DNA from: Arthrobacter sp. ISL-85
GTDB lineage: Bacteria > Actinomycetota > Actinomycetes > Actinomycetales > Micrococcaceae
Reading direction: 5' to 3'
Assembly: GCF_018613675.1 (NCBI RefSeq)
Contig: NZ_JAGGPQ010000001.1
Span: 1 to 64,000 of the forward strand
DNA length: 64,000 nt
Shown here: piece by piece, positions 59,286 to 64,000 of the stretch
Numbering within the stretch: position 1 is the stretch's first letter
Layout of the letters: every line of letters begins with the position of its first letter
The notes under the pieces: model-generated
Seen by the model: only the letters and a program-made list of their open reading frames with translations
Database searches by the model: none
What the model was told of the DNA's origin: nothing
Position numbers and translations under genes: made by a program

Positions 59286-60194
59286 TTACCCGGCCAGTTC
59301 CACCCTGTTCCGACCGGCAGCTTTGGCGGCGTATAGGGCGGCGTCGGCCTCGCCCAGGAGGGCGTTGGCGTCGACCGGGTGCTCGACGCTGAATGAGGAA
59401 ATCCCGGCACTGAGCCGCAGTTGGCCGGACGAATCACCGGCGTGCACAATCGCCAGGTCGCGGACAGCGTCCAGTGCCCGTTCCATTAGGGCTTTCGCTC
59501 TGTCGGCCGACTGCTGGGGCAGCACCAGTAGGAATTCCTCGCCGCCGAACCGGTATACGCCGTCGCTCTTCCGGATGACGCCCAGGAGCGCTGCCGCCAC
59601 TGCCCGGAGTGCCAGGTCTCCCGCTTGGTGGCCGTAGATGTCGTTGTAGCTCTTGAAATTGTCCACGTCGCACATGGCAACGCTGTACTGTTCCGCGTAC
59701 CGCTGGCTCCGCAGGCGCAGTTGTTCGAGGTCCTCCGACAGCTTGAGCCGGTTGTGCAATCCCGTCAGCGGGTCGGTCCGCGCCTGCCGTGACAGTACCC
59801 GGCGGTAGTGGGCGAGGTCAGCGTGCAGGGTGGTGATACGGCGCGCCACCAGCAGCCGGGCGTGCAGCACAAACGGGTCCAGCGGTTTGGTGACGTAATC
59901 GTCGGCGCCGGCCTCCAGCCCGGCCAGTACGTCGTCCCGCGAGCCCTGCGAGGTAAGAAGCACCACGTACGTGTACAGCTCCTGCTCACGGGACCTGATT
60001 GCTCTGCACAACGCCAGCCCGTCCATGCCCGGCATCATCCAGTCGGTGACCACCACGTCGGGCAGGTGTTCCAAGTACAGCGCCCACGCTTGGTCGCCGT
60101 CCTCGGCCGTGAGGCACTCATGGCCGGCACGTTCGACGGCGGCCCTGGCCACCAGCAGCGATCCCGGGTCGTCGTCGGCGACTAGTACTTTCAC
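59286..60194 (-). CDS. Response regulator with GGDEF output (diguanylate cyclase)
   Basis: A 302-residue protein. The N-terminal receiver (1-120) has acidic pocket ADDD, phospho-acceptor Asp51 in VVVTDWMMPGMDG, and TS...TKP later. The C-terminal GGDEF domain has DPLTGLHNRLKLSED, MCDVDNFKSYNDIYGHQAGD and RFGGEEF, so it is active by sequence. It also has an RxxD inhibition site (RKSD) five residues before GGEEF. The GTG start overlaps the hybrid kinase stop (60191-60194). It is a PleD/WspR-like output, presumably phosphorylated by the neighbouring kinase. Confidence 0.92.
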   Translation of the reverse strand: MKVLVADDDPGSLLVARAAVERAGHECLTAEDGDQAWALYLEHLPDVVVTDWMMPGMDGLALCRAIRSREQELYTYVVLLTSQGSRDDVLAGLEAGADDYVTKPLDPFVLHARLLVARRITTLHADLAHYRRVLSRQARTDPLTGLHNRLKLSEDLEQLRLRSQRYAEQYSVAMCDVDNFKSYNDIYGHQAGDLALRAVAAALLGVIRKSDGVYRFGGEEFLLVLPQQSADRAKALMERALDAVRDLAIVHAGDSSGQLRLSAGISSFSVEHPVDANALLGEADAALYAAKAAGRNRVELAG

Positions 60195-63100
60195 GGGGTC
60201 ACCTCCAGCGCCGCGTTCAGTTCCGCGTCCAGCAGCTGCAGTTGCTCCTCAAGTCGCCGGACCAGCGGGGTCCCTCGGCCGGGCGTTCCGCACCGGCCCA
60301 GTCCCTCGAGCTCTGCGCAGATCCCCGCCACGGCGGCGGCCCCGATATTTGCAGCCGACCCCTTCAGCGCGTGCGCGGCCTGCGCTAAATCCGGCCCGTC
60401 GCCGTCGTTCACTGCCGCCTGGAGCGCACGCACCCGCGCGGGCAGGTCTCGGCGGAAGGCGGCCACCGCCTCGGGCAGCAGGCCTTGGCCGTCCTCCGGC
60501 CCCAGCTCCCGCAGCATGGCGATCCGGTCCTGGTCCAGGGCGCGCGGGGCCGCAGGGCCCGCAGTCGTGGCGGCACCTGTGACAGCCAGGGGCTGGGGGA
60601 CAGGCACGGTCGCGGCCGCTGCCTGAGGCTCCGGGATCCAGCGGACGAGCGTGGCCTGCAGCGCGGCGGCGTCGACGGGCTTGGCGAGGTAGTCGTCCAT
60701 GCCGGCGGCCAGGCACCGTTCCCGGTCACCGTCCAAGGCTCCGGCGGTCATCGCGATGATCGGCAGACGGGGATGCCTGCCGTCCCGCTGCCGGATCCGG
60801 CGCGTGGCCTCGAACCCATCCATCACGGGCATGTGGCAGTCCATCAGCACGGCCGCGTAGCGGGAACCGGCGGTGGCGGACAGGGCCTCGGCACCGTTGG
60901 ACACCACGTCCACCGCATATCCCAGCCTGCTGACGGTGGCGCGCGCCACTAACTGGTTCACCTCGTTGTCCTCCACCACCAGGATCCGGCCCCGCGACGG
61001 CCCGTCCGGTGCGGGAGCCACCTGGGCGGTTGAGGACGCCAGACCTGAAGGTTCGTGCGTGGACATCAGCCGGACCAGGCGGTTGTAGAACTCGGAGCTC
61101 CGGACCGGCTTCATGAGCCATTCGCGGACGCCGGCCTGGCTGATCTCGGCGGCATTGACCTGCATGGTGGACGTGAGCATGATCAGTTCGATGTCCGCCA
61201 GCCCGGCATCGGCTTTGATGCTCCGCGCCAGCTCCAGCCCGTCTATATCCGGCATGCAGAAGTCCAGGACGGCGAGGTCGAAAGGTTCCCCGGCAGCCTC
61301 CGCCTCCCGGGCCCGGGCCAGCGCCGAGGCAGCATCGGGGACCGCTTCGGGCTGGAGCCGCCAGCCGCGCAGCTGGGATTCGAGCACCAGCCTGTTGGTG
61401 GCATTGTCGTCCACTACCAGCACCCGCAGGCCGCTGAGGAAGCCTGCCGCCGGAACCGGGTCCGTGGACGGCGGCGCCACAGAGAGCGGCAGCCGGAGCC
61501 AGAAGGTGCTGCCCATCCCGGGGACACTGTCGAGGCCGATTTCGCCCTCCATTGCGTCCGTCAGCCGGCTGCAGATGGCCAGGCCCAGCCCGGTGCCGCC
61601 GTACCGCCGGGTGGTGGAGGCGTCGGCTTGGGAAAAGGACTGGAAAAGCCTCCCGTGCTGGGAGGGGTCAATGCCGATGCCGGTGTCACGCACCTCGAAG
61701 AACACTGCGGCGGTGCTGCCGGCTGCGGCGGCGGGGTTCTCCGTCTTGACCCGGATGGATACCTCGCCTGAGGCCGTGAACTTCACCGCATTTGACGCCA
61801 GGTTCAGGAGGACCTGCCTGATCCGGCCTGAGTCGCCCACCAGCCGCGCTGGCACCCCGTGTTCGCAGTAGGCGATCAGTTCCAGGTTCTTGGCCTGCGC
61901 CGGTTCCGCCAGGAGCCCGGCCACTTCCTCCACCAGGACGCGCGGGTCGAAGGGGCGCACATCCAGGTCCACCTTGCCGGCCTCCAGCTTGGAGAAGTCA
62001 AGAATGTCGTTGATCAGGGCCAGCAGTGCCTCGCCGGCGCCCTTGACGCCGTCCGCGTACTGCTTCTGCGTCGGGTTAAGCGGGGTCTCCAGCAACAGCG
62101 CGGTCAGCCCCACCACACCGTTCATGGGGGTGCGGATTTCATGGCTCATGGTGGCCAGGAACTCCGACTTCAACCGGCTGGACTCCATGGCGGCTTCGCG
62201 CGCCGCCTCCAGTTCCTTGGTGCGGACGGCCACCTCATCCTCCAGCCCGGTGGTCAGGGTCATGTTCTCCAGGATGATCAGCACCTGCCGGACCATCACG
62301 AATACCAGGACGGCCGCGCCCACCACCAGCATGAAGGGGTTCAGTTCCGACAGGTGGGGGCCGGCGAATATCAGCACCGCCACCAGCAGCGGCGTGTACG
62401 GCAGCAGCTCCAGCGCCAGGGTGTAGCCCGTCCGGTCGGGCCCGGCGCCTTCCTGGTACGGTGCCAGCGGCGCGAGGGCCACCAGGAGGAAGGCGACGAT
62501 CCAGCCCAACGCGAGGGGAGAGCCTGTGGTGCCCGTGACGCCGTCGAACGTTAACCGCACGTAGGTGCTGTCCGTCACGGCCAGTACCAGCAGCCCGCCC
62601 CCGAAGCACAGCCATGGCAGCCGTTCGCCCGACTGCCGGCGCATGGCCAGGACCAGGACAAGGGAGGTGATCACCAGGTCCACCACGGGGTAGCCCATCC
62701 CGGTGAGCCGGACCAGCGGATCCCCTTGGGCATCGAACGCGGCGCCCAGTACCGTGTACCAGCTGACCACCAGGACGGAGCCGGCGATCACTGCCGCGTC
62801 CATCACCGCCCGGTACAGCGCCACATGGCTGCCGCCGCGCCGCCTGAACGCAAACAGGGCGACGACGGCGGGCACCGAGTATCCGAGGAACAAGGCGTCC
62901 GCCAGGGAGGGGAACGGGTAGACATGGTTATTGGCCAGGCCGAAGTAGGCGTAGACGGCCTGTCCGGCAGCCCAAATGAAGGCCGCCGCCGACATAAAAG
63001 TCCAGGCCCTGGCATTGGCGCCTCCTTTGCGCGCCGCCCGGGCACAGCTCACGCCAGCCAGCAGCGACGCTGCCAGAATCACGAAGTCACCGGTCACCAG

Positions 63101-63241
63101 CGCAGCCGGAGTTCCGCTGTTGACCCCGAGAAAGAGGCCGAGCGCGGCCAGACCGATGACTGTCAGCACGGCCATCCACTTCACGGGCGCTGTGTTTCGG
63201 CTGCCGGCGGGCCGGCCCTGCAGGAGACCAGTCTGAGACAC
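60191..63241 (-). CDS. Hybrid sensor histidine kinase with two receivers and HPt
   Basis: A 1016-residue BarA/ArcB-style kinase. Residues about 20-325 form eight or nine membrane helices with no known sensor domain. A short coiled coil leads to HisKA with His367 in ATMSHEIRTPMNG. The ATPase domain has the N-box NLASNAVKFTASG, DTGIGIDPSQ and GGTGLGLAI. Receiver 1 (about 604-728) has Asp660 and receiver 2 (about 751-870) has Asp801. The C-terminal HPt domain carries His957 (AAHALKGSAANIG). All phosphotransfer residues are intact. GTG start with GGGGAGGG upstream; the 5' leader holds two stable hairpins. Confidence 0.92.
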   Translation of the reverse strand: MSQTGLLQGRPAGSRNTAPVKWMAVLTVIGLAALGLFLGVNSGTPAALVTGDFVILAASLLAGVSCARAARKGGANARAWTFMSAAAFIWAAGQAVYAYFGLANNHVYPFPSLADALFLGYSVPAVVALFAFRRRGGSHVALYRAVMDAAVIAGSVLVVSWYTVLGAAFDAQGDPLVRLTGMGYPVVDLVITSLVLVLAMRRQSGERLPWLCFGGGLLVLAVTDSTYVRLTFDGVTGTTGSPLALGWIVAFLLVALAPLAPYQEGAGPDRTGYTLALELLPYTPLLVAVLIFAGPHLSELNPFMLVVGAAVLVFVMVRQVLIILENMTLTTGLEDEVAVRTKELEAAREAAMESSRLKSEFLATMSHEIRTPMNGVVGLTALLLETPLNPTQKQYADGVKGAGEALLALINDILDFSKLEAGKVDLDVRPFDPRVLVEEVAGLLAEPAQAKNLELIAYCEHGVPARLVGDSGRIRQVLLNLASNAVKFTASGEVSIRVKTENPAAAAGSTAAVFFEVRDTGIGIDPSQHGRLFQSFSQADASTTRRYGGTGLGLAICSRLTDAMEGEIGLDSVPGMGSTFWLRLPLSVAPPSTDPVPAAGFLSGLRVLVVDDNATNRLVLESQLRGWRLQPEAVPDAASALARAREAEAAGEPFDLAVLDFCMPDIDGLELARSIKADAGLADIELIMLTSTMQVNAAEISQAGVREWLMKPVRSSEFYNRLVRLMSTHEPSGLASSTAQVAPAPDGPSRGRILVVEDNEVNQLVARATVSRLGYAVDVVSNGAEALSATAGSRYAAVLMDCHMPVMDGFEATRRIRQRDGRHPRLPIIAMTAGALDGDRERCLAAGMDDYLAKPVDAAALQATLVRWIPEPQAAAATVPVPQPLAVTGAATTAGPAAPRALDQDRIAMLRELGPEDGQGLLPEAVAAFRRDLPARVRALQAAVNDGDGPDLAQAAHALKGSAANIGAAAVAGICAELEGLGRCGTPGRGTPLVRRLEEQLQLLDAELNAALEVTP

Positions 63242-63440
63242 GCGTAACCCTCCCCATAGCTGCGCCCTGAACCCAAGGACGCCCGGAAAAACCGGGCGCT
63301 TGAGCCCACCCGAGACCTGGGTGGAGACGCAGTTTCATGATAGGCCCCACCAAGGCGAAAGGGCCGGGATCCGGTCCAGCCCGTCCCGCCCCCTTCGGGT
63401 GTGGCCTACCAAATGGCAAGGGACCACGTAGTCCAAGCAA
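63242..63440 (-). other. Structured 5' leader upstream of the hybrid kinase
   Basis: About 200 bases without a gene. On the minus strand they would be the kinase leader. They include two GC-rich hairpins (63280-63298, CGCCCGG/CCGGGCG around AAAAA, and 63306-63324, CCACCC/GGGTGG around a 7-base loop) and further GC-rich complementary segments (about 63352-63405). I could not match them to a known riboswitch class. The remainder of the gap up to 63698 holds the bioY promoter region. Confidence 0.4.
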
Positions 63441-63644
63441 GGGCGCAGCTGCTCTGACTTCCGGACTTCGGGAAAACCACCAAGGATGACGGCCGGAACA
63501 GCGCCTTTTGCGGGCACGCCACCGCCTGCTTTAAAAGTCCGATAATTGCGATCCTGTCAGCGTCTGCAAGGCAGATCGCTGGTTTGTGGCAATTGATCCA
63601 TAGATCGCCGGCGCAGTCGTGGCTTCGCTACAAAATGACCGTAG

Positions 63645-63656
63645 ACAGGGCTCTGT
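63645..63656. promoter_or_regulatory. Operator-like near-palindrome upstream of bioY
   Basis: ACAGGGCTCTGT is a near-palindrome (one mismatched pair) 43-54 bases before the bioY ATG. It is a candidate control site, but does not match the BioQ or BirA patterns I know. Confidence 0.3.
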
Positions 63657-63698
63657 AGCCTTCTTCGAAGGACCCGACCACCATCCACAGGAGGAAGC

Positions 63699-64000
63699 AT
63701 GAGCCACCAAAAAACCTCGACCTCGGCACCGCGCCGCCCGGCCCAGAACAGCCCCCGCACCCCGCGTCCATTGTGGGATGCGCAGTCGCTGGCCCTTATC
63801 TCCGTGTTCGCCGCGTTGGTCGCAGCCTCGGCGATCGTCCCAGGCATTCCCGTCGGCGGCTTCGGGGTGCCTATCACGCTGCAGACCCTCGCCATCATGG
63901 TGACAGGCCTCGTCCTGGGCGGATCACGTGCCGCCGCAGCGGTGGCACTCTACCTACTCCTTGCGTTCGCCGGGCTGCCCATCTTCTCGGGCGGCCGGGC
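63699..64000 (+). CDS. bioY: Biotin transporter BioY (partial, runs off the window)
   Basis: From an ATG at 63699, with an AGGAGGAAGC ribosome site just before it, the frame stays open to the window end (100 codons). After about 27 hydrophilic residues the sequence shows the BioY core: SLALISVFAALVAASAIVPG, the very characteristic VPITLQTLAIMVTGLVLGG, and VALYLLLAFAGLPIFSGGR. BioY is the substrate-binding membrane component of ECF-type biotin uptake. The C-terminal half and any bioM/bioN partners lie outside the window. Confidence 0.88.
   Translation, partial: MSHQKTSTSAPRRPAQNSPRTPRPLWDAQSLALISVFAALVAASAIVPGIPVGGFGVPITLQTLAIMVTGLVLGGSRAAAAVALYLLLAFAGLPIFSGGR

Noticed and set aside
63242-63440. 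A c-di-GMP (GEMM) riboswitch in the kinase leader
   Set aside because: The conserved GEMM core and tetraloop-receptor sequences are not visible, so only an unclassified structured leader is reported.

Overview
The window is high-GC, gene-dense DNA typical of Actinobacteria. It has GTG and TTG starts, many 1-4 base ATGA/GTGA overlaps, lipobox and Tat signal sequences, an MptB-type polyprenol-phosphomannose mannosyltransferase, GT87 membrane mannosyltransferases, a DUF3072 protein and a gluABCD-ordered amino-acid transporter. These point to Micrococcaceae, most likely Arthrobacter, Pseudarthrobacter or Paenarthrobacter. I infer this from gene content only. I saw no rRNA, tRNA, CRISPR array or intact insertion sequence.

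Layout. 1-2.7 kb: a LEA-like stress protein and a divergent MarR regulator around a symmetric four-operator control region, then an acidic small protein and a decayed release-factor-like gene (baeRF/Rv2629 type). 2.7-9.5 kb: lipoprotein, alditol oxidase with its own LacI-type operator, an amidase/agmatine deiminase pair, an alpha/beta hydrolase and RsgA. 9.7-11.3 kb: zinc-ribbon protein and a membrane GGDEF diguanylate cyclase. 11.3-21.1 kb: a leftward seven-gene carbohydrate operon (ABC binding protein, two permeases, two Gfo/Idh/MocA dehydrogenases, sugar-phosphate isomerase-like protein, ThuA-like protein), with a divergent LacI regulator and an enolase-superfamily dehydratase. 21.1-27.2 kb: a second LacI regulator with a twin mirrored operator, facing an unusual operon of polar amino-acid ABC transporter, Gfo/Idh dehydrogenase and FAD amine oxidoreductase. 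27.2-29.3 kb: SulP transporter and MerR. 29.5-33.7 kb: cell-envelope mannosyltransferases (MptB type and two tandem GT87 paralogues). 34-37.7 kb: small conserved proteins, a beta-hydroxyacid dehydrogenase, an MFS symporter with a well-formed promoter and two operators, and a MOSC protein. 38-41.3 kb: AraC, VOC and short UvrA-like ABC protein, a likely drug-response cluster. 41.5-47.2 kb: a small membrane protein, then an IclR-controlled acid catabolism cluster (MFS, hydroxyacid dehydrogenases, FAH-family hydrolase) that ends in a truncated short-chain dehydrogenase scar.

47.2-57.4 kb looks like an inserted transport block: a cystine-type ABC transporter, a CitA/CitB-type two-component system divergent from an orphan TctC binding protein, and a glutamate-type ABC operon. 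It is flanked on the left by about 650 bases of repeat-bearing non-coding DNA and on the right by a frameshifted helicase-associated-domain remnant. 57.4-64 kb: a MarR/FUSC divergent pair, a c-di-GMP signalling pair (hybrid histidine kinase with HPt plus a response-regulator GGDEF protein) with a structured leader, and the start of bioY, which runs off the right edge.

Overall the region is dominated by import and oxidation of sugars, polyols and amino-acid-like compounds. Each module has its own one-component regulator whose operators can be read in the sequence. The most unusual parts are the TctC/CitAB/glutamate-ABC arrangement, the LacI-controlled amino-acid-type transporter operon, and several gene scars that conventional ORF calling would miss.
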